The notes: generated from the sequence alone by a model not told the origin. A stretch of DNA of 64,000 nucleotides from JBAIYU01 sp036763085 (GCF_036763085.1 NZ_JBAIYU010000007.1:262169-326168), one strand, 5' to 3'. Shown: positions 24,624-34,366, counted from the first letter of the stretch. Made by a program: numbers and translations.

Positions 24624-25745
24624 TTAGCCTAATGATAATCCTAATTTTTCTATAATATTTAATGCTGCATTCGGATAGGCTTGTTTATACTTCTCAAAGT
24701 GCTGTCCTGGAATAATCATAATTTGAGATTTACCTATAGACGTAACATTGTATTTTTGTATGGAAACTACGGCTAAGTTAAATCCAAAGAATTGACCTGG
24801 TCGTAAAAACGAGGATTCGCACGCTAGTTTTCCTGATAATAATAAATAAAGATCACTGTTTTTATCACCACTACTAATTATCTGATCACCAGCGTAGCAA
24901 GTAAAAATTGATCCTAATTCTAAAAAAGCAATACACTCTTTAAGATTTAGCGAAGGGGAAAATAATAGTTGTCCCAAGTCAATATCAGAGAACTTCAAAT
25001 TTAAATAATCTAGTAAATCAAGACCTTTCACTAATCGGCTATTGACAACGTCAAGTGACTGAGGAAAAAGCTTATAAAATAAATCTAATCCGGCTAGATT
25101 GGTATCCTTTGATTTAACAAAGCGTAAAGCGGTAGCACGAGATGCCTTAAAGTGGTTTATATTATCAGTAATTAATACAATAGGCAGGAGGAGACCATAG
25201 CCTGGGTCTGTAAAATTTTTATTTGAAAACCTTATAAAGCCCATTCGTTCATAAAATGAAACTAAATTTGGATTGCATCCACCAAACGCGTATCTTATAC
25301 CCTGAGCATATGAAATTACTAATATCTCTTTCAAAAATTGATACATTAATGTAGATCCACGATAGCTAGGGTCTATCGCTAACTTTGTTAACAATCCAAT
25401 TTTTTGATTTGGTTTTTGTAATAATCTAAACTTGTCCAAGCTAAAGATGTCGGATAGCCATTTAGGAAAACTGTCAATTTCCCCAATAGTCATTCGTAAT
25501 GTTCCAATAACTGAAGATCCTGACTTGGCGTATAATAATATACTGGTTTTATCTAAATCATCTGCTAGCTGGCTATCGTTAACTACATTAGTAGGAAGTC
25601 GTTTTGACAACTCTTCATAAAATACTTTGAAACGTAAATTATATATTGCTTTTTTTTCTAGTTCTTCGGTTGCTACATGAATTGTAATATTGCTAGTTGA
25701 TTGCTCTTCTGAATTTTGAACGGTTTTTGTTTGCAAATTATACAT
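24624..25745 (-). CDS. GNAT (LuxI/FeeM-like) acyltransferase fused to a cNMP-binding-like domain
   Basis: 373 residues. The first half (about 20-200) resembles N-acyl-amino-acid synthase / autoinducer-synthase GNATs: YNLRFKVFYEEL near the start, IGTLRM, and the acyl-CoA loop AIDPSYRGSTLMYQF (123-137), followed by YERMGF. The second half (about 265-373) has the beta-roll of a cyclic-nucleotide-binding domain (AGDQIISSGDKNSDLYLLLSGKL, in part), but the phosphate-binding cassette is not recognisable: FGE is FGF and the conserved Arg-Ala is missing. A single helical linker region joins them. It is the first gene of the pair with the radical SAM protein. Function unknown; acylation of an amino acid, lipid or protein is possible. 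Confidence 0.72.
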   Translation of the reverse strand: MYNLQTKTVQNSEEQSTSNITIHVATEELEKKAIYNLRFKVFYEELSKRLPTNVVNDSQLADDLDKTSILLYAKSGSSVIGTLRMTIGEIDSFPKWLSDIFSLDKFRLLQKPNQKIGLLTKLAIDPSYRGSTLMYQFLKEILVISYAQGIRYAFGGCNPNLVSFYERMGFIRFSNKNFTDPGYGLLLPIVLITDNINHFKASRATALRFVKSKDTNLAGLDLFYKLFPQSLDVVNSRLVKGLDLLDYLNLKFSDIDLGQLLFSPSLNLKECIAFLELGSIFTCYAGDQIISSGDKNSDLYLLLSGKLACESSFLRPGQFFGFNLAVVSIQKYNVTSIGKSQIMIIPGQHFEKYKQAYPNAALNIIEKLGLSLG

Positions 25746-25954
25746 TGTAATACCTCCAATTTTTTAATGATTAATTAAGTAGAAAAGTTACGAATGATTT
25801 ATCATAAGTTAACACCCCCTTACATAACTTTTGTTTCTAAGGAGATAGGTTTGTTCCTACATTTCCTACGGAAAAAATGTAATTAATTGTATTAAAATGG
25901 AATGATAAAAAAGAGATTATGGTATTATGTTATAAGTCAATCTGGAGAATCCAT

Positions 25955-26007
25955 AAAAAAAGGCCATGGAAAACGCAATTAAGATGCGTTTTCCATGGCC
26001 TTTTTTT
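25955..26007. terminator. Strong hairpin terminator
   Basis: 23-bp perfect stem (25955-25977 with 25985-26007), 7-nt loop, A-run and T-run at the ends. It ends the leftward kinase gene 26016-27671 and insulates it from the GNAT operon. The remaining 200 nt between it and the GNAT gene hold only promoter-like AT-rich sequence. Confidence 0.9.
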
Positions 26008-26015
26008 GAATATTA

Positions 26016-27671
26016 TTAAGGTATTTTAAAGCATATATTAAAGGTGGTACCTGACGGGGTTGATTCAACTTTAATAACGGCTTGATGTCTGCTTGCAATT
26101 CGATAGCAAGTTGCTAACCCCAAACCAGTTCCGGTTTCTTTAGTTGTGACGAAAGGCTTACCCAGATTATCAAGAATATGTTGGGGTATTCCGCTACCAT
26201 TATCTTGGATTGATAAAACTATTTCATCTGATTGTTGGAATGTGCGTATGATAACTATTCCATCTGAGGAGGTAGCTTCCAATCCATTACGTACAATGTT
26301 TAAAATTAGCTGGCGAATTTCTTTTTCATCTAAATATATCAGCGAAATATCTGATAAATGCATGTGAATATCTTTATTGTCAGCATTTGAATCTGCCTTG
26401 ACAAGAGGGTATAAAGACTCAATAATGACATTTAGATTGTTTAATTTTAAGTCTATTGTGCGGTGCTTACTTAAAGTGAGATATTCTTTGATAATCAAGT
26501 TGGTTCTATCAAGCTCATCTATCATGAGACCAAATTGATTGGTGTAAGTTGAAAACTCCCTTTTATTAGCGAAAAACTGTAAATACCCTCTAATTGTAGT
26601 CATAGGATTTCTTATTTCGTGAGCTACGCTTGCTGCCATCTGACCAACAGTATTTAGACTATCGAGACGAGAAATATCTTGTTCGAGATTCTTTCGAGTA
26701 GTAATATCTCTTACAATACCTTCAAAGCCTATGCAAGATCCTTCTTCGTTAACTATAGGAACGGATGTTTGCTCGACCCAAATCATAGAGGTATCACTTC
26801 GCCGAATTCTTAAAATGAGCGTATGATCAGGCTCATAGAAGAACTTTCTTGCAAACATTCTAAGAATTGGCCTATCATTCGGCGTAGTTAAAGAGAAAAT
26901 TAGTCTAATTGAGTTATAAAAAGAATGCGGCGAGTGTCCAGTTAATTTTTTGACAGAAGGGCTGATATATTCAAAATGCATTTTCGGTACAAATTTAAAA
27001 CGATAAATTACGTCTGATGCATTCTCCGCTAATAACCTATAATACTGTTCTTTGGCAAGAAGGTCATATCTTGTCTTATCAAGATATACTATCAAAGTGC
27101 CTATTGCAATAATAAATCTTAAGGCAGCATCAATAAGAAAGCCCCATGGGGCTATCCAGCTTACATTGATTAGGAAGGGCAAGTCCATTAAATGTATACC
27201 CAGCACAAAAAATGAAATCCCTGTGATATATCTTCCTAAACCATGGCCATCTAGTTTGTAAATAAATAATGTGCCGGTTTTACAGTATGCAAATCCAAGG
27301 TATAAGCAAGCTGGCATTAAAAAGAATATATGTGGCATATTTTGAAAAATCGCAATGCTACTAAGAAAAAGTGCCATAAACGCCGATATATACCAATATT
27401 TACTTATTATTGCACCTACAAACTTGCTAGTCCCTAGGAGCATTATATATGCACTTAAGATATTACATAATAGGTAGAGTGTTAGGGCGCCAGGCGATAT
27501 TTCTGGTAGCGGTGTACTAATAAACGCAAATCTTATAAAATGTAAGGCCCAGCTAAAGGACCACAAACCTAAATAAAACTGTCGGTATTGGATAAATAAG
27601 TAACAATATATGAAAAAGACAGCTACGCTGGCGGAAAGTGTAACTACTAGAGACATTTCTGAGATAGTCAT
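26016..27671 (-). CDS. Orphan membrane sensor histidine kinase with PAS domain (tandem copy 1)
   Basis: 551 residues from the ATG at 27671; an upstream in-frame ATG at 27764 is rejected because AAGGTGAG precedes the inner ATG and the paralogue starts at the same point. About six to seven membrane helices (1-210), a PAS domain (about 215-335), HisKA with the phosphoacceptor in VAHEIRNPMTTIRGYLQ and an HATPase with DNGSGIP and TGTGLGLATCY. The kinase core resembles KinA/KinB-type sporulation kinases that phosphorylate Spo0F or Spo0A. No response regulator is adjacent. Confidence 0.85.
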   Translation of the reverse strand: MTISEMSLVVTLSASVAVFFIYCYLFIQYRQFYLGLWSFSWALHFIRFAFISTPLPEISPGALTLYLLCNILSAYIMLLGTSKFVGAIISKYWYISAFMALFLSSIAIFQNMPHIFFLMPACLYLGFAYCKTGTLFIYKLDGHGLGRYITGISFFVLGIHLMDLPFLINVSWIAPWGFLIDAALRFIIAIGTLIVYLDKTRYDLLAKEQYYRLLAENASDVIYRFKFVPKMHFEYISPSVKKLTGHSPHSFYNSIRLIFSLTTPNDRPILRMFARKFFYEPDHTLILRIRRSDTSMIWVEQTSVPIVNEEGSCIGFEGIVRDITTRKNLEQDISRLDSLNTVGQMAASVAHEIRNPMTTIRGYLQFFANKREFSTYTNQFGLMIDELDRTNLIIKEYLTLSKHRTIDLKLNNLNVIIESLYPLVKADSNADNKDIHMHLSDISLIYLDEKEIRQLILNIVRNGLEATSSDGIVIIRTFQQSDEIVLSIQDNGSGIPQHILDNLGKPFVTTKETGTGLGLATCYRIASRHQAVIKVESTPSGTTFNICFKIP

Positions 27672-27843
27672 TAACTCACCTTTTTCGCTTAAATTACAAA
27701 TAAATCTTTTGTAAGTAATTGCTACTATTTTATAATTCCATATATAATTATCCATTACCTTCATTTTTTGATAAAATATACCAAAAGAGTAAAATACAAG
27801 TCATTTCTCTTTTTCAGTCAGTGATGTAAAAAGTCCATTAAAA

Positions 27844-27882
27844 AGAACCTAAACAAATTGTAGATTACAATCTTCAGGTTCT
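27844..27882 (-). terminator. Terminator of kinase copy 2
   Basis: Outer stem 27844-27850 with 27876-27882 (7 bp) and inner stem ATTGTA/TACAAT; on the minus strand TTTTTA follows the stem. Confidence 0.6.
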
Positions 27883-27937
27883 AAGTTTTACCGTACAGGC
27901 TATGCCTAATCTTAGATCAAAATAAATCTACGGTATT

Positions 27938-29617
27938 TTAGGATTTACTTTTCTTGCCGTTAAAGGGTAACGCAAAATGAGTAAAAAAAGTCGTTCCCGA
28001 GGGACCCGTATCAACACTAATTTTTGCATTATTCCTGGAAGCTATTGTGTAACAAATAGTTAAGCCAAGGCCAGTTCCAGTTTCTTTAGTAGTCAAAAAT
28101 GGCTCGCCTAATTTTTCTAAAATACTCTTAGGTATGCCTGGACCATCATCTTTAATGGCAAGGACTACAGACGTCTCTTGGAGATACGTACTTATCGTCA
28201 TCGTACCGCCTGTAAGCATTGCTTCGATTCCGTTTCGAACTAAGTTGAGTATAAGCTGGCGAATTTCTTTTTCATCAAGGTGAAGTATCGGGATAGCATC
28301 AATGTTAAGGAGTATATTTTTGTCTGATGCTTTCGCATCTACTTTCAGCAAAGGGTATAGTGCTTCAATAATGTTATTTAGTTGAGTGGGCATTAACTCC
28401 GGTTTGCGGTTTTTGCTTAACGAAAGATACTCGCTGAGAATTAAGTTAGTTCTATTCAATTCATCTAGAAGAAGACCTATTTGAGTGTTGTATTTAGCAA
28501 ACTCTTGCTTGTTGGAAAAGAATTGAAGATAGCCTTGGACCGTTGTTAATGGATTCCTTATTTCGTGGGCTAAGCTTGCCGCCATTTGCCCTATTGTCTT
28601 TAATCTATCTAATCTTGACACATCATCTTCGAGAGCTTTTCTTGAAGAGATATCACGGGCGACGGCTTCAAATCCGATACATGTTCCTTTCGAATCAAAT
28701 ATAGGTACCGCTGTTTGCTCTATCCATATTATTGATTTACTTGAGGTAATAAGGCGTAACGTAAGTGGTTGATCAAATGCGCTAGGAAGATTAAGCATAA
28801 ATCTCTTAAGTACATTTAAATCTTTGGGATGGATAATTCGTAATATTTTCATGGGTGATCTACATAAATCATTAGGAGTGAGGCCTGTTAATCTTTCCAC
28901 AGATGGGCTAACATAATCGAAATGGTTATGTGGGCTAATTTTATAGCGATAAATTACATCTAATGCGTTTTCCGTAAGTAATCTATAATGTTGTTCTTTT
29001 TCTATTAGATCATGACGTGTTTTTTCAAAAAAAACAATTAAGGTTCCCACTGCGACCAGAAATCGAAATACTGCATCAATCAATACTCCCCAAGGTACGA
29101 ACCAAGTAATTGTAATAAGAAATGGCATATCAACAGTATGAAGTCCTAAGATAATATAGGCGATACCTGTTATGTATTTACCTAGCCCGTTAATTCGCAA
29201 ATGATATAAATGCAGCAAGCCGTTCTTGCAAAATAATGCACCGATATATAGGCATACAGGTATTGCGCTGTATACAAATGGCAGCCTAGACGCTTGTATT
29301 ATGACTATAATTAAAAAAACAATAATTCCCCATGAATACCATAGCTTATTTACTTTTTTATCTACGAATTTGCTTGTTGCTATAAGCATTATAACACTGC
29401 TAATCATTGCGATGATTTCGTAAACCAAAAGGTTTATTGCTGAAAAATCTGGAAGCGGATTAGCTAGAAAAGGTAAGCGAGCAAAATGCATTATCCATCC
29501 TAATATCCAGAGTCCAAGGTAAAGATGTCTATATTGCAGATATAAGTAGCAGTATATACAGACAACTGCAAAATTTGCAGCTATAGTGGCAAGCAAAGAC
29601 ATTTCAAAAAAAGTCAT
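27938..29617 (-). CDS. Orphan membrane sensor histidine kinase with PAS domain (tandem copy 2)
   Basis: 559 residues, colinear with copy 1 over its whole length (MTFFEMSLLAT versus MTISEMSLVVT at the start; LAHEIRNPLTTVQGYLQFF versus VAHEIRNPMTTIRGYLQFF at the phosphoacceptor). Multi-helix N-terminus, PAS, HisKA, HATPase with DDGPGIP and GTGLGLTICY. The membrane halves differ more than the kinase cores, suggesting different inputs to a common partner. Each copy has its own terminator, so they are separate units. Confidence 0.87.
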   Translation of the reverse strand: MTFFEMSLLATIAANFAVVCIYCYLYLQYRHLYLGLWILGWIMHFARLPFLANPLPDFSAINLLVYEIIAMISSVIMLIATSKFVDKKVNKLWYSWGIIVFLIIVIIQASRLPFVYSAIPVCLYIGALFCKNGLLHLYHLRINGLGKYITGIAYIILGLHTVDMPFLITITWFVPWGVLIDAVFRFLVAVGTLIVFFEKTRHDLIEKEQHYRLLTENALDVIYRYKISPHNHFDYVSPSVERLTGLTPNDLCRSPMKILRIIHPKDLNVLKRFMLNLPSAFDQPLTLRLITSSKSIIWIEQTAVPIFDSKGTCIGFEAVARDISSRKALEDDVSRLDRLKTIGQMAASLAHEIRNPLTTVQGYLQFFSNKQEFAKYNTQIGLLLDELNRTNLILSEYLSLSKNRKPELMPTQLNNIIEALYPLLKVDAKASDKNILLNIDAIPILHLDEKEIRQLILNLVRNGIEAMLTGGTMTISTYLQETSVVLAIKDDGPGIPKSILEKLGEPFLTTKETGTGLGLTICYTIASRNNAKISVDTGPSGTTFFTHFALPFNGKKSKS

Positions 29618-29753
29618 TTTTTTATTATCACACCTTATGATTTACATGGGGGTCATTCTTTATTAAATTTAATTCCATATATGGTAGTAATTTCCTGCAA
29701 AAAGTGTCAATTTTCTACATATATTTCTAACAGTTAAATAGCTAGTGATTATA

Positions 29754-29796
29754 AAATAAAAACAAGCCTGAAAATTTATCAGGCTTGTTTTTATTT
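29754..29796 (-). terminator. Terminator of the Ca2+ ATPase gene
   Basis: 18-bp perfect stem (29754-29771 with 29779-29796), 7-nt loop. It includes the first two bases of the ATPase stop codon. Confidence 0.85.
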
Positions 29797-32500
29797 ATCT
29801 TTTAGCAATAATAACTTTTGCTAACTCAGCCAATATGAAAGGAACAGGCGAGAGCAAACCAATAATCATAATATCTTTTAATAGTAGGGTCTGTGTTTTA
29901 AAGATTTCTTGGAATGGTCCGACAGCTACTAGCATTAGGGCAAAAGATAAGGATACTGCCATGTTCATGTAACTATTAGAGAATAGTCCAGTCTTAAATA
30001 CCGAATAATGAACCGAACGTGCGGAGTAGGCGCAAAGCAGCTGACTTAGGATTAAGGTAGTAAAGGCAAAAGTACGTGCAGCTGTTACATCCGAACCGTA
30101 GGCTATATAACCATAATTAAAGGCTATCAGTACTACAACGGTTATAGCTATACTTTGAAGAAGAATCATAGAAAGAGACGGTTTATTAACGATTTGTTCA
30201 TTAGGATCACGAGGCGGTACTTTCATTATATCTGCTTCTTTTTTTTCCATACCTAAAGCTAAGGCTGGAAAAGCATCTGTAACCAAATTTACCCATAGCA
30301 GCTGAATTGGAAGAAGTGGTATGGGCCAGCCCAAAAGCATGGCAATAAAAATTACCAATACTTCCGATAGATTACAGGCTAGAAGAAAGGAGATAAATTT
30401 GCGGATATTAGAAAAGATGGTACGGCCTTCTTCTACAGCGGTAACTATAGTAGCAAAATTATCATCGGCCACTACCATATCGGCAGTTTCTTTTGTTACA
30501 TCAGTGCCTGTTATACCCATGGCTACACCTATATCAGCCTTTTTTAAAGCAGGGGCATCATTAATTCCGTCACCAGTCATAGCTACAATTTGGTTATTTG
30601 CTTTTAATGCCTCCACGATTGCAACTTTGTTTTCAGGAGAGACTCTGGCGAAAACGCTTGTGTGCTGCACAACCTGGCGTAATTCTTCTTTTGATAATGC
30701 GTCAATTTGTTTACCTGTCATGGATTGACTTTTGCTGTTGATTATTCCTAGATCTAAGGCAATTGCTTGAGCAGTGTCCTGATGATCACCAGTAATCATA
30801 ATCGGGCGTATACCAGCAGCAGTACATACTCTGACAGCTTCACGCGCTTCGCTGCGAGGTGGGTCAATCATACCGACAAGACCGATTAGAGTGAGGTTAG
30901 ACTCGAGAAAGTCAACATTACTAGAATCAGGAATAGTGGTGAACCTTCGGCAAGCTACTGCTAATACTCGTAAAGCTTGCGAGGCTAGTTTTTGGTTTGT
31001 CTCATGTATTCTAGTTAAGATCTCATCGGTCAGAGGAAGTAATTCATTTGACTGCATAACACTGGAACAGCGCTTAAGTAAAACATCTGGTGCTCCTTTA
31101 GTAAAGGATATATATTCATCCCCAGCGGCATGAACTGTTGTCATCATCTTTCGTGATGAATCAAACGGGGCTTCGGTAATGCGAGGAAACTTTTCATTTA
31201 GATCATTATGATCTAGACCGGCTTTAGCAGCAGCAGTTATTAGTGCACCTTCAGTTGGGTCACCTGATATTCCCCAGTTATTAGTATCTGAATTGAAGCT
31301 TAGCTTGGCATCATTGCAGAGCAATGCACCTTTCATAAGCAAGGAGAGACCCTGATCGGCTAATGGGTCAATTAGCTTGTTGTCAAGAAGGATTTCTCCT
31401 TTTGGGTCATAACCGTCACCACTTAACTCATACATTGTACTACCAGCATAAGCTTTAGTTACTGTCATTTGATTTTGAGTTAGAGTGCCGGTCTTATCTG
31501 AACATATTACAGTAATACTGCCTAATGTTTCTACGGCGTGTAATTTGCGTACTATACTATTCTTTTTTGCCATACGCTGCATTCCTAATGCTAGGACAAT
31601 TGTTACGACTGCGGGCAGACCTTCTGGAATAGCTGCTACAGCAAGGCTTATTGAGGTCATTAACAGCAATTGAATATCTGGGGCTGAAATCGTACCTATA
31701 CTCAAGCTGTTATAAACACCGATCGCAAATACTAAAGTACATACAGCTAAGCAGGCAAAACCTAGTGTTTTGCTGAAACGAGCAAGCTTTTTCTGTAGAG
31801 GGGTAATTTCTTTTTCCCCTACTTGCAGCATGTTGGCAATCTTGCCAATCTCAGTTAGCATTCCGGTTTCTACGACTACACCTCGTGCCCTGCCGTAAGT
31901 AACCAAAGTCCCCATAAAGGCCATGTTATTTCTGTCCGCCAAAGGTAAATTGCCTTTTAGTGGAGAGTCAGTTTTTTCAACTGGTAAGGATTCACCAGTT
32001 AACGAAGCTTCTTCAACCTTAAGGCTGTGTGATTCAATAATTCGTAAATCGGCAGGTATACGGTCACCTGTCTCAACAATAACTATATCGCCTGGAGCAA
32101 TTTCGCGGGCAGGTACACTTACTAGCTGTCCGTTTCGAATAACCTTAGTGCTCGGAGCAGTCATTTGTTTCAATGCCGCTAAGGCTTTTTCAGCTTTGGC
32201 CTCTTGCACTAGGCCGAGGGTTGCATTGAGCAAAACAATAATAATAATAGCAATTGAATCGACAACTTCACCAACAAAGGCTGAAATAACACTAGCTGCA
32301 ATCAATATAATAACAAGGAAATCTTTAAATTGGCTTAGCAGACGGTGGAGAAAACTGATACGTTCTTTTTCCGCTAATTGATTATATCCGTGCAATGCCA
32401 GCCTATCGGCAGCCTGCTGAGATGATAAGCCTGTTTTGATATCAGATCCAAGTTCATGCAGGGTCTGCTCGGTAGTCAATTCGAACCAATTTCGTTTCAT
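29795..32500 (-). CDS. P2-type Ca2+-transporting ATPase (SERCA/PacL-like)
   Basis: 901 residues: N-terminal cation-ATPase domain, actuator SLTGES, the TM4 motif AAIPEGLPAVV that binds Ca2+, phosphorylation site CSDKTGTLTQNQMT, KGAPD in the nucleotide domain, TGDH, GDGINDAPALKKADIG, and TM6 NLVTDAFPALALG with the Asn, Thr and Asp ligands. These point to Ca2+ (SERCA-type) rather than Na/K or Mg transport. Cells use such pumps for Ca2+ export; spore formers may load calcium. Stand-alone gene with GGAGGG upstream. Confidence 0.9.
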   Translation of the reverse strand: MKRNWFELTTEQTLHELGSDIKTGLSSQQAADRLALHGYNQLAEKERISFLHRLLSQFKDFLVIILIAASVISAFVGEVVDSIAIIIIVLLNATLGLVQEAKAEKALAALKQMTAPSTKVIRNGQLVSVPAREIAPGDIVIVETGDRIPADLRIIESHSLKVEEASLTGESLPVEKTDSPLKGNLPLADRNNMAFMGTLVTYGRARGVVVETGMLTEIGKIANMLQVGEKEITPLQKKLARFSKTLGFACLAVCTLVFAIGVYNSLSIGTISAPDIQLLLMTSISLAVAAIPEGLPAVVTIVLALGMQRMAKKNSIVRKLHAVETLGSITVICSDKTGTLTQNQMTVTKAYAGSTMYELSGDGYDPKGEILLDNKLIDPLADQGLSLLMKGALLCNDAKLSFNSDTNNWGISGDPTEGALITAAAKAGLDHNDLNEKFPRITEAPFDSSRKMMTTVHAAGDEYISFTKGAPDVLLKRCSSVMQSNELLPLTDEILTRIHETNQKLASQALRVLAVACRRFTTIPDSSNVDFLESNLTLIGLVGMIDPPRSEAREAVRVCTAAGIRPIMITGDHQDTAQAIALDLGIINSKSQSMTGKQIDALSKEELRQVVQHTSVFARVSPENKVAIVEALKANNQIVAMTGDGINDAPALKKADIGVAMGITGTDVTKETADMVVADDNFATIVTAVEEGRTIFSNIRKFISFLLACNLSEVLVIFIAMLLGWPIPLLPIQLLWVNLVTDAFPALALGMEKKEADIMKVPPRDPNEQIVNKPSLSMILLQSIAITVVVLIAFNYGYIAYGSDVTAARTFAFTTLILSQLLCAYSARSVHYSVFKTGLFSNSYMNMAVSLSFALMLVAVGPFQEIFKTQTLLLKDIMIIGLLSPVPFILAELAKVIIAKR

Positions 32501-32671
32501 ATCGGCCCTCCTTATCTAAGTTGATATTAACTAAGAATATTTATTATACTTTCCTGATTTAAATCCTTTTTATGAGAGTCTCATTTCATATTGTTTAATT
32601 CTAACAGAGTGTATCCTTAAAAACGATACAAGTTTGCCACCCAGAAAGTCGTTTATTTATTGAAAACATAA

Positions 32672-32704
32672 AGGACCGTCGCTTACCATAAGCCAGACGA
32701 TCCT
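32672..32704 (-). terminator. Terminator of the small L,D-transpeptidase gene
   Basis: Imperfect stem (AGGA(C/T)CGTC...GCTTA with a two-base bulge); the minus strand ends TTTATGTTTTC. The rest of the 236-nt gap 32501-32736 shows nothing else recognisable. Confidence 0.5.
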
Positions 32705-32736
32705 CTAATAAGTTCAGGTTAAAAATCATGGAACAA

Positions 32737-33072
32737 CTAGCTAACAATATTCACCACCGTGCCAATTGGCACAATACTTGCCAGCTCGATCACATTTTTA
32801 TTGTACATTCGAATACAACCCTTGGATACGTAACCACCGATAGAAGAAGGATTATTTGTTCCATGTATTCCGTAATGCGGTATACTTAGCCCCAGCCACA
32901 TTGAACCAAAAGGCCCTCCGGGATTAGGACGTTTATTAACTATATGATACTGACCTTTAGGGGTTGGTGAATAGTGTTTGCCAGTGCCGACTGGATAGGA
33001 ACGGATAGGAGTGCCGTTATTAAATAACGTTAACGTTCTACGGCTGATTGAAATAGTAATTGAGTACGCCAT
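32737..33072 (-). CDS. Leaderless YkuD-type L,D-transpeptidase
   Basis: 111 residues, essentially only the catalytic YkuD domain: H70 in YGIHGTNNPSSIGG and C86 in VSKGCIRMY. There is no signal peptide, membrane span or LysM domain. Bacillus YkuD is a spore protein that also lacks a classical signal, so a role in spore cortex or mother-cell wall modification is plausible. AGGTGAT precedes the ATG. Divergent from corA, only 79 bp away. Confidence 0.85.
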   Translation of the reverse strand: MAYSITISISRRTLTLFNNGTPIRSYPVGTGKHYSPTPKGQYHIVNKRPNPGGPFGSMWLGLSIPHYGIHGTNNPSSIGGYVSKGCIRMYNKNVIELASIVPIGTVVNIVS

Positions 33073-33151
33073 TATATCACCTCATCCACAATATATTCAC
33101 AAATAGAAGATATGCTACTGGTTAATACGTAATAAAATCGGGGGTATTATT

Positions 33152-34213
33152 ATGAGGAGGATAAGGGGGATTGCTAAGAAAAGAGGCACGTTGCCAGGTT
33201 CACTTGTCTATATTGGCGAGGCGAGGGACGAAAAGTCTACAATAGAGCTAGTTGAATATGATAAAGATACTGTGTGTGAATCAAAATTTTTAAATGTGAA
33301 TGACCTAGTGAACTATCAACCGACACTAGAAAACACCTGGATAGATGTACATGGCATTCACGACGTGGAGCTAGTGGGAGTGATCGGTTCACATTATGGT
33401 ATTCATCCTTTAGTGCTAGAGGATATAGTTAATACTAATCAAAGGCCGAAATTTGAGGATCATGGTGTTTACGCTTACCTAACTGTTAAAATGCTAATTC
33501 TTAGCAGTGAAGGTTTTATTGCTGAAATTCACCAAGTAAGTTTTATTGTGGGAAGCAATTATTTGATTTCATTTCAGGAGACAGATAACGAGATATTTAA
33601 GACAGTTAGAAACCGTATGCTTAATACATCCGGGAAATTACGTACTTTAAATACGGATTATTTAGCGTATTCGCTAATTGATGCAATTACAGATAATTAT
33701 TATTACGTTCTTGAAAGCTTGAGCGAAAAAATTGAAGAAATAGAAGATAAAGTTATTGAGCGACCAACGCCGGATGTAGTAAAGGAAATTCACGTTCTAA
33801 AAAATGAACTGTTATTTATCAGGAAGGCAATATGGCCGCTGCGGGAAGTCATACATGCGGTACAGAGAGGCGACTCCAAGATATTTACCGACGAAACCAG
33901 GATATATATTCGTGACATTTATGATCACACTAGGCAGGTTATTGATAATATCGAAATGTATCGCGATATGGCTTCAGGGTTACTAGATATATATCTATCC
34001 AGTACTAGTAATCGATTGAGCGAAGTAACGAAAGTTCTTACTATAATATCCACAATTTTCATTCCGCTAAATTTTATTGCGGGGGTTTATGGAATGAATT
34101 TTCAATATATGCCTGAATTGTCTTGGGAATGGGGCTATCCTGCTGTGCTAAGTCTCATGGCCCTTGTTGCCCTATCACTAATATGCTTTTTCCGCAAAAG
34201 TGAATGGATTTAG
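33152..34213 (+). CDS. corA: CorA-family Mg2+/Co2+ channel
   Basis: 353 residues: an N-terminal alpha/beta cytoplasmic domain (1-220), long stalk helices, and two C-terminal membrane helices, the first ending in the signature YGMNF followed by MPELSWEWGYP. CorA forms a pentameric channel for Mg2+, Co2+ or Ni2+. The start codon ATG is preceded by GGGGG at 10 nt. No M-box riboswitch fits in the 79-nt upstream gap. Confidence 0.92.
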   Translation: MRRIRGIAKKRGTLPGSLVYIGEARDEKSTIELVEYDKDTVCESKFLNVNDLVNYQPTLENTWIDVHGIHDVELVGVIGSHYGIHPLVLEDIVNTNQRPKFEDHGVYAYLTVKMLILSSEGFIAEIHQVSFIVGSNYLISFQETDNEIFKTVRNRMLNTSGKLRTLNTDYLAYSLIDAITDNYYYVLESLSEKIEEIEDKVIERPTPDVVKEIHVLKNELLFIRKAIWPLREVIHAVQRGDSKIFTDETRIYIRDIYDHTRQVIDNIEMYRDMASGLLDIYLSSTSNRLSEVTKVLTIISTIFIPLNFIAGVYGMNFQYMPELSWEWGYPAVLSLMALVALSLICFFRKSEWI

Positions 34214-34216
34214 CGG

Positions 34217-34240
34217 AAAGCCAGTTGCGAAACTGGCTTT
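34217..34240 (+). terminator. Terminator of corA
   Basis: 10-bp perfect stem with GCGA loop right after the stop codon. Confidence 0.8.
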
Positions 34241-34327
34241 CTATTTTTATTTTCACGATTTTTAGAAAAGTAGTTATCTTTACAAGCTTTACTGCTAATT
34301 TGACAACGTATAAACCTCGGCTAAAGC

Positions 34328-34352
34328 AAAAAACGCCCCAAAGGACGTTTTT
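34328..34352 (-). terminator. Terminator of the Cys-rich gene
   Basis: Stem of A-rich and T-rich arms around AACGTCC/GGGGCGTT (with G-U pairs), running into T on the minus strand, 15 nt after the stop codon. Confidence 0.6.
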
Positions 34353-34366
34353 GGATAATTTCTCAC

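Noticed and set aside
27672..27764. Earlier start for kinase copy 1
   Set aside because: Adds 31 residues absent from the paralogue; AAGGTGAG supports the inner ATG.
33073..33151. Mg2+ M-box upstream of corA
   Set aside because: The gap is only 79 nt, far too short for the aptamer.
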